From: Paenibacillus sp. HWE-109
GTDB lineage: Bacteria; Bacillota; Bacilli; Paenibacillales; NBRC-103111
Reading direction: 5' to 3'
DNA length: 64,000 nt
Assembly (NCBI RefSeq): GCF_022163125.1
Contig: NZ_CP091881.1
Location: 6,634,001 to 6,698,000, forward strand
Each line of letters begins with the position of its first letter. The stretch's first letter is position 1. A program made the translations under genes and the position numbers. Below are positions 25,147 through 33,541 of the stretch, one piece after another. Under the pieces are notes generated by a model. That model made no database searches. It saw only the letters and a list, made by a program, of their open reading frames with translations, and was not told the origin of the DNA.

Positions 25147-26165
25147 CGCATGGATTCCTCCTTATCGTGGTCAAGCGTTAACAGAATCTTGGCGACCTTC
25201 CCGGGATTCTGAATGAGCGTTTCGAAGCAAGCGCCTCCTGTTGCAAGGGGAGCCAGCAGCGTCCACGGCGACAGGCTCACACGCCCTTTGCTGATCCACT
25301 GCAAGGCCGTTTCGAAATCATCGGAATGGTAGGCAAATGCCCCTGTCAGCTGAATTTCGCTGCGGATTATCAGATTAATCGGCAAGCTGCTGCTCTCCTC
25401 ATGAAGTCCCGTGAACACGACCCGTCCGCCTGGCCTTACGGACTCTACACACATTTGCCGTGTTATCTCCATTCCGACAGCATCAACCGCAGCATCGAAC
25501 TTGCTTTCTCCATCTGAGCCGAGATTGTCCAACCGCGTCGCCGTAATGGCGCCCAGCTCCTTGGCAATCTCCAAGCGCTGCTCGTTGATATCGATCAGCA
25601 CGATGTGCTGCAAGCCATACACCTTGGCTGCCTGCAGCGCCAAGAGTCCGATCGGGCCCGCTCCCATGATGAGCAGACGATCCGTTGGTAGCGGTTTCAA
25701 CAACTTGCATATATGCACCGCACAAGCAAAAGGCTCCGTAAATGCCCCTTCATCGAAGGTGACATGATCCCCCAGTGCGTAGACATTCCGCTCTGCGATG
25801 GCTACGTATTCGGCGAAAGCCCCGGGACGATGCGCGCCGATCAATTTGCGCTCCGCGCACAGCTGGGCAGCGCCTGTGGTGCAAGCCCGGCAGCTTCCGC
25901 AGGACACGAGCGGGTTCGCCGTTACGCGATCTCCCCGCTGGAAACGGGAGCTCCCGCTGCTTACTTGCGCAATCACGCCGGCAAATTCATGTCCCATAAT
26001 AAGCGGCGGCTTCCGCAGCGAATTATGCCCCAAATAGCCGCTTAATTCCGAACCGCAAATCCCCACGCGTTCTACCCGAATTAATACCTCATCTGCGCCA
26101 AGAGGGGGCACATCCACCTCTCGCATGTTCATGCTGCGGGGTCCTTCATACACCAAAGCCTTCAT
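25143..26165 (-). CDS. Zinc-dependent medium-chain alcohol/polyol dehydrogenase
   Basis: 340 residues of the MDR family (threonine/sorbitol dehydrogenase-like). Catalytic zinc segment GICGSELSGYLG and GHEFAG; structural zinc lobe CGSCRACTTGAAQLC with four Cys; nucleotide site GAGPIGLLALQAAK followed by IDIN, suggesting NAD. Probably oxidises a sugar or sugar acid hydroxyl as an early step in the locus. Confidence 0.9.
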   Translation of the reverse strand: MKALVYEGPRSMNMREVDVPPLGADEVLIRVERVGICGSELSGYLGHNSLRKPPLIMGHEFAGVIAQVSSGSSRFQRGDRVTANPLVSCGSCRACTTGAAQLCAERKLIGAHRPGAFAEYVAIAERNVYALGDHVTFDEGAFTEPFACAVHICKLLKPLPTDRLLIMGAGPIGLLALQAAKVYGLQHIVLIDINEQRLEIAKELGAITATRLDNLGSDGESKFDAAVDAVGMEITRQMCVESVRPGGRVVFTGLHEESSSLPINLIIRSEIQLTGAFAYHSDDFETALQWISKGRVSLSPWTLLAPLATGGACFETLIQNPGKVAKILLTLDHDKEESMR

Positions 26166-26193
26166 GGTTACGCGCCTCCACCGCTCAGGATGC

Positions 26194-27342
26194 TTACTCG
26201 TTTTTCAAACGCTTCTCCCAGCCTTGCTTGAACAAAGGAATCCAATGACCTGGATCATAGGGATGCTTCGCCATCTCTTCCAAATTCAAATCAATCCCCA
26301 ACCCATGGCCTTCCGGCGGACGAAGATAACCCTGCTCCACCTTGAGCGGCGGGATTAACAACTGCTCTTCCCACGGTTCATTGAATTCATCGAAAATTTC
26401 ATGAAGGAAGAAATTCGGCGTCGCCATGTTCAAATGTGCGCAGACTACGGAGCAGATCGGGCCCTGCGCGCTGTGCGGAGCGGTAACCCCGTTGTGCGCA
26501 TGCACCATGCCGCAAATCTGCTTGGAAGCCGAGATGCCGAGATACTGCGGCTCCAGCTGAATGATATGAACCGCATCATGCCTTAGCAGTTCAGCGAATT
26601 GCTCGCGATTGTAGTAGTCCTCCCCGCAAGCAACAGGTACGGGACTGCGCTTCGCGACCTCGACCATGGAGGAGATGCGCTGCGGCGGCACCGGTGCCTC
26701 GAACCAAGTCGGCTGATACGGCAGCATCGCATCGGCGAACTGCAAAGCGGTATGCACGCTGAACCGATTGTGCCCCTCGATGAGAATATCCACATCAGGC
26801 CCCACCGCCTCCCGCACGGCTGCGATAATTTCGAGCCCTGCCTGAAAGTCCTTTCTCTCCACGGTTCGCCATGCGTTGCCGAAAGGGTCGAACTTCAGCG
26901 CCGTGTAGCCTCTGGCGACGACCTCCTTCGCTTTATCGTGGAAGCTCTGCGGCTCGCGGGGGCCTCGGTACCAGCCGTTGGCGTAGCAGCGCAGCTTTTC
27001 GTGGCATTTGCCGCCCAGCAGCTTATAGAGCGGCTGCTCGGCTAATTTGCCGATAATGTCCCAGCAAGCGGTTTCAATTGCCGCTAAGGCAGAACCTTGA
27101 ATCTGGCCCCCGTCCGAATACACATCGCGGGTCATTTTCAAAGCAATCGTCTCCACATCATGCACATCCATACCGATGTACAGATGCTTGAGTTCATGGA
27201 TCGCTGCCTCCACCGTTTTGGCGAAACCATTCAAGGTCCCTTCCCCGATGCCATAAATACCTTCCTTCGTATGCAGCTTAACAAAAAGCCAGTTCTTCCA
27301 AGAGTTGCCGACGATGAATGTCTCTACATGTGAAATGATCAT
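26194..27342 (-). CDS. Enolase-superfamily sugar acid dehydratase
   Basis: 382 residues, mandelate racemase/muconate lactonising enzyme fold. N-terminal capping domain to ~125, then the barrel: ALKFDPFG (strand 2 acid/base region), ILIEGHNRF, WFEAPVPP and ACGEDYY give the metal-binding acids, and VTAPHSAQGP the catalytic His. This arrangement is typical of aldonate dehydratases (galactonate/gluconate type) that yield 2-keto-3-deoxy acids. The exact acid cannot be read from the motifs. Confidence 0.87.
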   Translation of the reverse strand: MIISHVETFIVGNSWKNWLFVKLHTKEGIYGIGEGTLNGFAKTVEAAIHELKHLYIGMDVHDVETIALKMTRDVYSDGGQIQGSALAAIETACWDIIGKLAEQPLYKLLGGKCHEKLRCYANGWYRGPREPQSFHDKAKEVVARGYTALKFDPFGNAWRTVERKDFQAGLEIIAAVREAVGPDVDILIEGHNRFSVHTALQFADAMLPYQPTWFEAPVPPQRISSMVEVAKRSPVPVACGEDYYNREQFAELLRHDAVHIIQLEPQYLGISASKQICGMVHAHNGVTAPHSAQGPICSVVCAHLNMATPNFFLHEIFDEFNEPWEEQLLIPPLKVEQGYLRPPEGHGLGIDLNLEEMAKHPYDPGHWIPLFKQGWEKRLKNE

Positions 27343-27367
27343 AGCGCTTCCTGCCCTTCTTCATGTA

Positions 27368-28360
27368 TTATTCCCTATCGTTTAGCCCTTGACTTCTTAG
27401 CTTGGCATACGCCGCGGCTCCCAACATGCCGGCTCTTACGCCTAATTCAGCTTGCAGGATCTGACAAGATGACGATGATAACTTCAAAGCATGGCTGTCT
27501 ACCGTTTTCCTCACCGTATCCAACAATCGATCACCTGCCGCCGACATCCCGCCTCCCACAATAATCATCTGTGGATTCAGCAGATTAACGACATTTGCTA
27601 AGCCATATCCGAGGATTTCGCCAGTTTCATGCATCACTTTGATTGCAAGAGCATCCCCCTGATCGTAAGCCTGTGAAATCATTTCGGCCGTAATCTGCGT
27701 CTGATCTGCGCCCGTCCAATCCTGAATCATGCTCCTATTCCCTTCGTTCAACTGTTCCGTGAAAGTACGCACCATCCCAACTGCGGAGGCATACCTCCCC
27801 AAACACCCGGAGCTGCCGCAGCGGCACGGACGACCTTCTCTATACATGTTCATGTGTCCGATTTCGCCTGCACTGGCCGTTGTACCATAGACCATTCTGC
27901 CATCTTGTATGATGCCTGAACCCAAGCCCGTGCCTAGCGTGATCAACATGACGTTAGTGCAGCCTCTGCCCGCTCCAAACAGCCACTCGCCATACAAATT
28001 CACGCGCACATCATTGTCGATATAGACTGGAAAACGAAACTCCGCCTTCAGCAGCTCCACCACAGGAATCTGTTCCCACCCCGGAAAGTTAGGCGAAAAG
28101 ATCGAAATTCCCGTCTTCGGATCCAGCAGTCCAGGAATGCCAACCCCCATGCAGAGAATTTCTTGTTGCTCGATTCCGTTTTGAAGCAGCATCTCATGGA
28201 CGATGTTCTTGATTTTGCGGATGACTTCGCCAGGTCCCCGTGCGGCCTCTGTTGGATCACTTCTTTCCACAATCACTCCGAAATGAGCATCGAAAACAGC
28301 CGCCTTAATACGAGTCCCACCCAAATCCACACCGATGCGGTAGCCATCCGCCAGGCTCAT
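27368..28360 (-). CDS. ROK family sugar kinase
   Basis: 330 residues. ATP site GVDLGGTRIKAAVFD, catalytic Asp in YIDNDVRVNLYGEW, substrate segment GTGLGSGII, EIGHMNM, and the ROK zinc motif CRCGSSGCLGRYAS. Glucokinase-like but lacks an N-terminal helix-turn-helix, so an enzyme rather than a repressor. Its ATG overlaps the MBL-fold gene by 4 nt. Could phosphorylate the imported sugar or a keto-deoxy intermediate. Confidence 0.9.
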   Translation of the reverse strand: MSLADGYRIGVDLGGTRIKAAVFDAHFGVIVERSDPTEAARGPGEVIRKIKNIVHEMLLQNGIEQQEILCMGVGIPGLLDPKTGISIFSPNFPGWEQIPVVELLKAEFRFPVYIDNDVRVNLYGEWLFGAGRGCTNVMLITLGTGLGSGIIQDGRMVYGTTASAGEIGHMNMYREGRPCRCGSSGCLGRYASAVGMVRTFTEQLNEGNRSMIQDWTGADQTQITAEMISQAYDQGDALAIKVMHETGEILGYGLANVVNLLNPQMIIVGGGMSAAGDRLLDTVRKTVDSHALKLSSSSCQILQAELGVRAGMLGAAAYAKLRSQGLNDRE

Positions 28361-29223
28361 GACAAGCCATTCCCTGCTTTAAAAGCATTCGGCGACACGT
28401 ACACATACCTTTTTCCCCGCGCTAAAATCTGGCATTTCAGTTCTGGATATTTCTCATTCAGCTCATCCACAAAATGTCCGGGACGTTCTGCATTTCCTGC
28501 GAAGGTTTCATAATGAAGTGGAATCACCGTATCCACCTGCAGCTCCGCAGCCAGTTCCGCTGCCTCGCGATAATTCATATTGCCGACGATCCCCTGCTTC
28601 GTCCGAAAGTAATCCCGACCGTTGATCGGCAGCATCGCCAGATCAATAGAGTGGCCGCGCAGCAGTTCCAGCAGCCCCGGATATACCAAGGTATCTCCAG
28701 CGTGATACAGCGTGACGCCATTCAGCTCGATAATGTAGCCTACATAGCGATGCTGCCCTTGCGCATTCGTTTCCAATTCTTCGTGAGCGGCTGGAATCGC
28801 GTGAATCCTCAACTCGGAGTCAAATAAGGATAGCGGCTTATCTGTATCCGCATCTACAATGTTGCAGGCCTCACCCCCGAGACTCAAAAGACGTTCACGA
28901 CATGCTGCCGGGGCTATCATTAGCGCTTTCTCATTCTGTTTTACGACTACGCGCAGTGTACCGGGATCTAGATGATCTTCATGTTCATGCGTAATGAGGC
29001 ATAGATCCGCATTCGTAATCGCTTCGGGTGTAATCGGAGGTTGATACATCCTCTTAACTCCTTGATTCTCCAGATCATCCGAGACGAACGGATCGATATA
29101 AATCGTGATGCCTGCCCCTTTGATAATGACGCTCTCCTGCCCCAGGAACCAAATGCCAAGCGTCCCATAAGGAACGCGGGTATTGTTTATTTCCTGAATG
29201 ATCAAATGATCGTGCTGTTCCAC
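28357..29223 (-). CDS. UlaG-like metallo-beta-lactamase-fold lactonase
   Basis: 288 residues from a GTG start with AGGAGGG 6 nt before it; the same frame stays open 73 codons further but without a ribosome site. Metal motif THEHEDHLD, then HAIPAAHEE, YHAGDTL and IPLHYETF. Best resemblance is to UlaG, the L-ascorbate-6-phosphate lactonase, so it may open a sugar lactone made by a dehydrogenase in the same operon. It is the first gene of the catabolic unit; the 193 bp before it must hold the promoter. Confidence 0.8.
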   Translation of the reverse strand: MEQHDHLIIQEINNTRVPYGTLGIWFLGQESVIIKGAGITIYIDPFVSDDLENQGVKRMYQPPITPEAITNADLCLITHEHEDHLDPGTLRVVVKQNEKALMIAPAACRERLLSLGGEACNIVDADTDKPLSLFDSELRIHAIPAAHEELETNAQGQHRYVGYIIELNGVTLYHAGDTLVYPGLLELLRGHSIDLAMLPINGRDYFRTKQGIVGNMNYREAAELAAELQVDTVIPLHYETFAGNAERPGHFVDELNEKYPELKCQILARGKRYVYVSPNAFKAGNGLS

Positions 29224-29416
29224 CCAATTCCCTCCTGAGCATGATAAATTTACTGCTTTCATTAGCATTGTATCAAATATAACGGCTGGGTATTTGCCCA
29301 AAGTAGAAAACATGTTGGACTTTTCCGATAGGCGGTTACTCGCTCGCCCTCCCCTAGATACTCTACAGCGTTCTCCCAGCCATCTATCTAACTCCACCAC
29401 CAGCAGCACCTCAAAC

Positions 29417-29983
29417 CTACGCCTTGCTAGCCATCTCGGCAATCTGCTGCAACCATGCTGTCCGCGTAGCTTCTTTCGAGCCTGGCACGGATTCGAAGAA
29501 GATATGATACAGGATTTCGAAACCGCAGTATTCGAAGATGCCTTTGTCCGAGGTCAGACGCAGCGCTTGGTCCATCCCGCTTGCGGCATATTCGGCATGT
29601 GATTTCCCTTGGGTATTGAGTATGACCACTTTCTTCCCTTTGAGGAGTCCCATCTGCACGCCATTCACATATTTATAGGCAAAGCCATAGGAAAATACTC
29701 GATCGATGTAGCCTTTCATGATAGCTGGCATCCCCGTCCACCAGATCGGGTAAATGAAGGTGATCACATCTGCCCATTTCAGGTGCTCCTGCTCTTGAAG
29801 AATATCTTCTCCCAGACCTCCGATAATCTCACTGCTGCTGACCGCTGGCTGAAATCCGATGGCATATAAATCTCGTACGACGACATTGTGACCTTTCTTC
29901 TGAAGCCCCTCTACTGCTGTTTCCAAAATGGCATGATTAAAACTTCCCTCGGATGGATGTGCGTATACGATTAAATGATTCAT
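29417..29983 (-). CDS. NAD(P)H dehydrogenase, flavodoxin-like fold (quinone/ general stress type)
   Basis: 188 residues from MNHLIVYAHPSEGSFNHAI, preceded by GGAGAGGAG. Flavodoxin_2 family: YAHPSEGSFN binds the FMN phosphate, FIYPIWWTGMPAIMKGYIDRVFSYG is the signature of YwrO/KefF/NQO-like quinone reductases. It follows the TetR gene and has a copy of the TetR-type operator 39 bp before its start, so it is probably induced by electrophiles or quinones. Confidence 0.87.
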   Translation of the reverse strand: MNHLIVYAHPSEGSFNHAILETAVEGLQKKGHNVVVRDLYAIGFQPAVSSSEIIGGLGEDILQEQEHLKWADVITFIYPIWWTGMPAIMKGYIDRVFSYGFAYKYVNGVQMGLLKGKKVVILNTQGKSHAEYAASGMDQALRLTSDKGIFEYCGFEILYHIFFESVPGSKEATRTAWLQQIAEMASKA

Positions 29984-30021
29984 GATTTGTTGCTCCTCTC
30001 CATTTAGCATATTTTATTTAT

Positions 30022-30035
30022 TGATTGACCAATTA
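30022..30035. promoter_or_regulatory. Operator copy 2 for the TetR regulator
   Basis: TGATTG-AC-CAATTA in the sequence TTATTGATTGACCAATTAC, upstream of the flavodoxin-fold reductase. It differs by one base from the perfect palindrome before the tetR-type gene at 30606. Confidence 0.7.
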
Positions 30036-30058
30036 CTTTTGGTTAAAAAAAATGATGA

Positions 30059-30577
30059 TTATCTCTTTAACATCAAATCCGGCATATTCAGTGCCATGGA
30101 CACATTACACAGCATGCCTCTTGCCAAAAATATCGACGTCCGCTCTTCCGGATCTTCGATTCCTGCTTGCTGAAAAGCTTCCAATACCAGCTGTTTCACA
30201 TCGCTCATTCCCTGGGTCATTGCTGCACGGATCGGTGTTTCCATAATCGTCTGAGCTTGCATCTGAAGCAAGATCTCATTCCGGTGCGACTCCATGATTT
30301 GTTCATAGGCACGAATGAAGCCCTTTTCCAGAAGCGCTGGCTCAACCGTATTCCTTACAGTCTGAAAAGCGTGCAGAATTCGCTGCCAAGACAGTTCTAA
30401 CGCCGCGACCAGCAAAGATTCTTTCGTAAAAAAGCGGTACACATACGGTTGGGAAATTGCTGCACGTTCAGCAACTTGCGCAGTTGTCGCCCGATAGTAA
30501 CCTAGCTCTGCGAAAACCTCAATAGCGGCAGAAATGATATCATTGCGTCGATCCGTCGATGTTGTACCTTTGACCAT
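30059..30577 (-). CDS. TetR family repressor
   Basis: 172 residues. N-terminal helix-turn-helix (ATTAQVAERAAISQPYVYRFFTKESLL) and a helical ligand domain. GGGAGGG precedes the ATG. The operator pair at 30022 and 30606 marks it as an autoregulator that also controls the reductase downstream. Confidence 0.9.
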   Translation of the reverse strand: MVKGTTSTDRRNDIISAAIEVFAELGYYRATTAQVAERAAISQPYVYRFFTKESLLVAALELSWQRILHAFQTVRNTVEPALLEKGFIRAYEQIMESHRNEILLQMQAQTIMETPIRAAMTQGMSDVKQLVLEAFQQAGIEDPEERTSIFLARGMLCNVSMALNMPDLMLKR

Positions 30578-30605
30578 GACCTTCCTACCCTCCCTTCAAT
30601 ATTAT

Positions 30606-30619
30606 TGATTGACCAATCA
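30606..30619. promoter_or_regulatory. Operator copy 1 for the TetR regulator
   Basis: Perfect palindrome TGATTG-AC-CAATCA within TTATTGATTGACCAATCAC, 29 bp before the start of the tetR-type gene. The same 17-bp context recurs at 30022. Confidence 0.72.
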
Positions 30620-30710
30620 CTAACTGAATTCAGTATAGAATACATTTAAACATATTGCAAGTATCAACTTCCTTATTATCGAAACTTGCAATTGCCAAGT
30701 CCTCCGAAGC

Positions 30711-30900
30711 GGAACTCCAGTACCCTATTTAGGCAAAAAGCAGGGGTGCGAGGGTCATAGCGGAACTACAGGGTCTTATTTCGACGAAAAGCGCTGAATT
30801 TCCCTTCAAACAGCAAAATAGCGCACTGTAGTTCCCTCAGCCTCGCGATAATGTTACTTTTTGCTAGAATAGCGCACTGTAGTTCCCTCCGCGCGAGGCA
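30711..30900 (+). repeat. Dispersed structured repeat, copy A
   Basis: ~190-bp intergenic element that fills most of the 345-bp gap. Four blocks: GGAACTCCAG (30711), GGAACTACAG (30762), CTGTAGTTCC (30826) and CTGTAGTTCC (30877). Two are direct and two inverted, so the whole can fold into nested hairpins (first block with last). Constant parts include CCTATTTAGGCAAA, AGGGTCTTATTTCGACG, AAAAGCGCTGAATTTCCC and CTCGCGATAATG. Copies B and C lie at 53145 and 63524. Confidence 0.88.
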
Positions 30901-30922
30901 GTTGGAGTAAGGGCGGCATGTC

Positions 30923-31669
30923 TTAGACAAAGCCGCCGTTAATACGGATCGTTTGGCCAGTTATCCACTGTGATTCCTGACCAGCCAGGAACATAACTAC
31001 GCTTGCGATATCCTCCGGCTCGCCCAAGCGACCGAAAGCGTTCATGCTTTTAATACCATTGATCTGCTCCTCCGTTTTCCCGACGGTGAACAGTTCCGTG
31101 TTAACGGGACCGGGCGCAACCGCGTTGATGGTTATGCCGGAAGGACCGAACTCTTTGGCCAATTGACGGGTAAATTGTTCAACGGCTCCCTTCGTGCCTG
31201 CATAGACGCTATAAGTCGGGAACATCGCTCCAGCAACAGAAGTTGAGAAATTAATGATGCGACCATTTCTATTCATATGCTTGAAAGCCTGCTGGCAAGC
31301 GAAGTAGGTGCCTTTGACATTGATGGCGAACTGCTTATCGAAATCTGCTTCCGTCATGGCCGCGATGGGTTTGGTGATCATAATGCCGGCATTATTCACA
31401 AGAATATCGATCTGTCCATAAGCCTGCAGTGTTTCTTGGAACAGACGCTCAATCTCTGCGATTTGACTGATATCGGCTTGAACGGCTAAAGCTTCCCCAC
31501 CGTTTCTCTTGATGCCTGCAACCACTTCTTCGGCAATAGCGGCATTGCTGGCATAATTGATAATAACTTTGGCTCCTTGCCCCGCCAACTTCTCCGCAAT
31601 TTCGCGGCCGATTCCTCGGGATGCTCCAGTTACTAAGGCAACTTTTCCGGTTAACATATTGTTCATCAT
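30923..31669 (-). CDS. SDR family oxidoreductase (3-oxoacyl-ACP reductase-like)
   Basis: 248 residues. TGASRGIG, NNAGIMITKP, catalytic Ser (FSTSVAG) and YAGTK, and ITGQTIRINGGFV. The canonical YxxxK Lys is kept. Start ATG (of ATGATG) follows GGGAGGAACTGA and touches the stop of the tetR-type gene, so the two form an operon. Likely a stress-induced carbonyl reductase. Confidence 0.88.
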   Translation of the reverse strand: MMNNMLTGKVALVTGASRGIGREIAEKLAGQGAKVIINYASNAAIAEEVVAGIKRNGGEALAVQADISQIAEIERLFQETLQAYGQIDILVNNAGIMITKPIAAMTEADFDKQFAINVKGTYFACQQAFKHMNRNGRIINFSTSVAGAMFPTYSVYAGTKGAVEQFTRQLAKEFGPSGITINAVAPGPVNTELFTVGKTEEQINGIKSMNAFGRLGEPEDIASVVMFLAGQESQWITGQTIRINGGFV

Positions 31670-32299
31670 TCAGTTCCTCCCACTTGTACTAAGGCCAGTA
31701 AGGATTAATTGCCAAACATTTTCAAAATCATGTTCACTCGTTGCTGATGACCATTCTCTAGCATGTGCTGGATGGTGGAATCGAGAAGTTGCAAGGAATA
31801 CAGCCTTCGCTGTCACGTCAGTAGCCTCAGTATGAAATTCAGCAGCTTTGACTCCCGCTTCGATAATTTGGGCAAGCTGACTAATCAGATGATTCACATG
31901 GTGTTGAATAATCTCAACGGATTCTAAGGTTACATTGGCATACATGCTGAACATTTCTGGGTCTTCTTTTCGAAATGTCCGTTTGATGCTTATCAGGGTA
32001 ACGAACCACAAGTGCAAACGCTCTTGGGCACTACCTTGTGTCTGATCCGCAATCAACTGCAAATCATCTGAAATATGAAGCAACCATCTCTCGGTAACTG
32101 CCTCTCGCAAGGCTGCTTTGCTTGGGAAGTGCCTGTACAGGGTACCGTGACTGACTTGAAGGACTTTGGCAACATCAACAACAGACGTCTTCTCTGGGCC
32201 ATAGCGTCTTAACACTTGTGCTGCGGCGTCTAAAATCGCTTCTTTCGTTAAGGGTTGATCATTAGCCATGGTGGTTGAGGAACATGGACTGCTCCTCAT
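31670..32299 (-). CDS. TetR family regulator
   Basis: 209 residues from the ATG that follows AGAGGGGG; a second ATG lies ten codons on. Helix-turn-helix TSVVDVAKVLQVSHGTLYRHFPSKAAL, then a helical C-terminal domain of the TetR_C_11/YbiH sort. Co-transcribed with the SDR that follows, divergent from the SRPBCC gene at 32491. Confidence 0.88.
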   Translation of the reverse strand: MRSSPCSSTTMANDQPLTKEAILDAAAQVLRRYGPEKTSVVDVAKVLQVSHGTLYRHFPSKAALREAVTERWLLHISDDLQLIADQTQGSAQERLHLWFVTLISIKRTFRKEDPEMFSMYANVTLESVEIIQHHVNHLISQLAQIIEAGVKAAEFHTEATDVTAKAVFLATSRFHHPAHAREWSSATSEHDFENVWQLILTGLSTSGRN

Positions 32300-32352
32300 C
32301 TTTCCCCCTCTCTATTGGTTTTATTACATCATACCACTCTTCATGACAATAA

Positions 32353-32370
32353 ACAAAAAATATTTTTTGT
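32353..32370. promoter_or_regulatory. Perfect AT-rich palindrome before the TetR-SDR operon
   Basis: ACAAAAAATATTTTTTGT, inside wider TGACA...TGTCA arms, 54 bp before the tetR-type start. Candidate operator for the adjacent regulator. Confidence 0.5.
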
Positions 32371-32408
32371 CATTCGCATAACCAGTAAAATCCCTTATAG
32401 AGCACAAT

Positions 32409-32446
32409 AATATTCCTTGACAGGAATATTCCCTATGAGGTATATT
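32409..32446 (+). promoter_or_regulatory. Sigma-A promoter with palindrome over the -35
   Basis: -35 TTGACA (32417-32422), 18-bp spacer, -10 TATATT (32441-32446). The -35 is the centre of AATATTCC-TTGACA-GGAATATT (32409-32430), and GGAATATTCC follows directly as a further half site. A repressor bound here would block the promoter of the SRPBCC gene. Confidence 0.7.
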
Positions 32447-32490
32447 CAAAACAAGAAGAATAGCTGCACCCCCATTGGAGGAATAATGCA

Positions 32491-32979
32491 ATGACTGAAA
32501 ACCGATCAACCAACCATACATTCACTGCAATCGAAGGTCGAGAGCTCACTGTCAAACGTGTGTTATCCGCGCCGCGCGAACTGGTTTTTCAAACTTGGAT
32601 CGATCCGCAGCATTTGTCGAATTGGTGGGGGCCGCAAGGCTTTACCATCACGATACAAGCCATTGATGTGAAGCCAGGCGGGGTGTGGCGCTATATCATG
32701 CATGGACCTGATGGAATCGACTACGACAACAAGATAACTTACATCGAAGTGATCCGCCCGGAGCGCCTCGTTTATTCGCATGGCGACTTTGAGGAAGACG
32801 AACAATTCCGAGTGACGGTTACCTTTGCGGAGCAAGGAAATACAACGGAGCTGACTATGAGTTCGCTCTTCAAATCCGCTGAGGAACTGGAAATGGTTGT
32901 GAAGCAATACGGCGCAGTTGAAGGCGCTAAACAAACGCTTGATCGTCTGGAAGAAGAATTGGCCAAACTGTCGCATTAA
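32491..32979 (+). CDS. SRPBCC (AHSA1/START-like) protein
   Basis: 162 residues. Typical AHSA1 features: ELTVKRVLSAPRELVFQTW, HLSNWWGPQGFT, and PGGVWRYIMHGPDG. A hydrophobic ligand-binding cup fold; members are often under ArsR- or TetR-type control and act on small ligands or in stress. GGAGGAAT precedes the ATG. Followed by a VOC-family gene. Confidence 0.88.
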   Translation: MTENRSTNHTFTAIEGRELTVKRVLSAPRELVFQTWIDPQHLSNWWGPQGFTITIQAIDVKPGGVWRYIMHGPDGIDYDNKITYIEVIRPERLVYSHGDFEEDEQFRVTVTFAEQGNTTELTMSSLFKSAEELEMVVKQYGAVEGAKQTLDRLEEELAKLSH

Positions 32980-33020
32980 ACGAAGTTAAACCAACCAAAC
33001 TAATTGAAGAGGTGCTTATT

Positions 33021-33437
33021 ATGGGATTCCAAGCTAAACAAATGTTCGTTAATTTACCGGTCAAAGATTTGAAGCAAACCATCGCTTTTTTCACCAAAAT
33101 CGGATTCGAATTCAATCAGCAATTCACGGACGATAACGCAACCTGCATGATTATTGGCGAAAATATTTATGCCATGCTGCTTGTCGAGCCCTACTTCCAA
33201 ACATTCATCACCAAAGAAATCGTCGATACGAGCAAGCAAACTGAAGCTATCATAGCCCTTTCCGTAGCTAGCAAAGCTGAAGTTGATGAGGTCGTGAATA
33301 CCGCCCTCGCAGCTGGCGGATCCCCTTCCAAGGAACCGCAAGACCACGGCTTCATGTACTCCAGGAGTTTCCAGGACATTGATGGACATCTATGGGAAGT
33401 TTTCTATATGGACGAAAGTGCCCTTCAGCAGGGCTAA
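33021..33437 (+). CDS. VOC (glyoxalase/bleomycin resistance) family protein
   Basis: 138 residues from the ATG after GAAGAGGTG (MGFQAKQMFVNLPVKDL). beta-alpha-beta-beta-beta modules with the C-terminal DIDGHLWEVFYMDES, giving the metal-ligand Glu. Similar to the PhnB/YaeR-like group of unknown substrate. Forms a two-gene unit with the SRPBCC gene. Confidence 0.87.
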   Translation: MGFQAKQMFVNLPVKDLKQTIAFFTKIGFEFNQQFTDDNATCMIIGENIYAMLLVEPYFQTFITKEIVDTSKQTEAIIALSVASKAEVDEVVNTALAAGGSPSKEPQDHGFMYSRSFQDIDGHLWEVFYMDESALQQG

Positions 33438-33475
33438 TCAGCTCAAATCTAACCATTTTGATCAATAATGGGGTT

Positions 33476-33541
33476 ATGAAAATTCATAAGGGCTTCCCTC
33501 AAGGTCTCTTGACCTTGGGGGAAGCCCTTATGAATTTTCAT
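33476..33541. terminator. Long bidirectional terminator
   Basis: Nearly perfect inverted repeat with ~31-bp arms: ATGAAAATTCATAAGGGCTT, then CCCTCAAGGTC, 4-nt loop, then the complement. It ends the plus-strand VOC unit and includes the stop codon of the minus-strand MFS gene. Confidence 0.85.
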
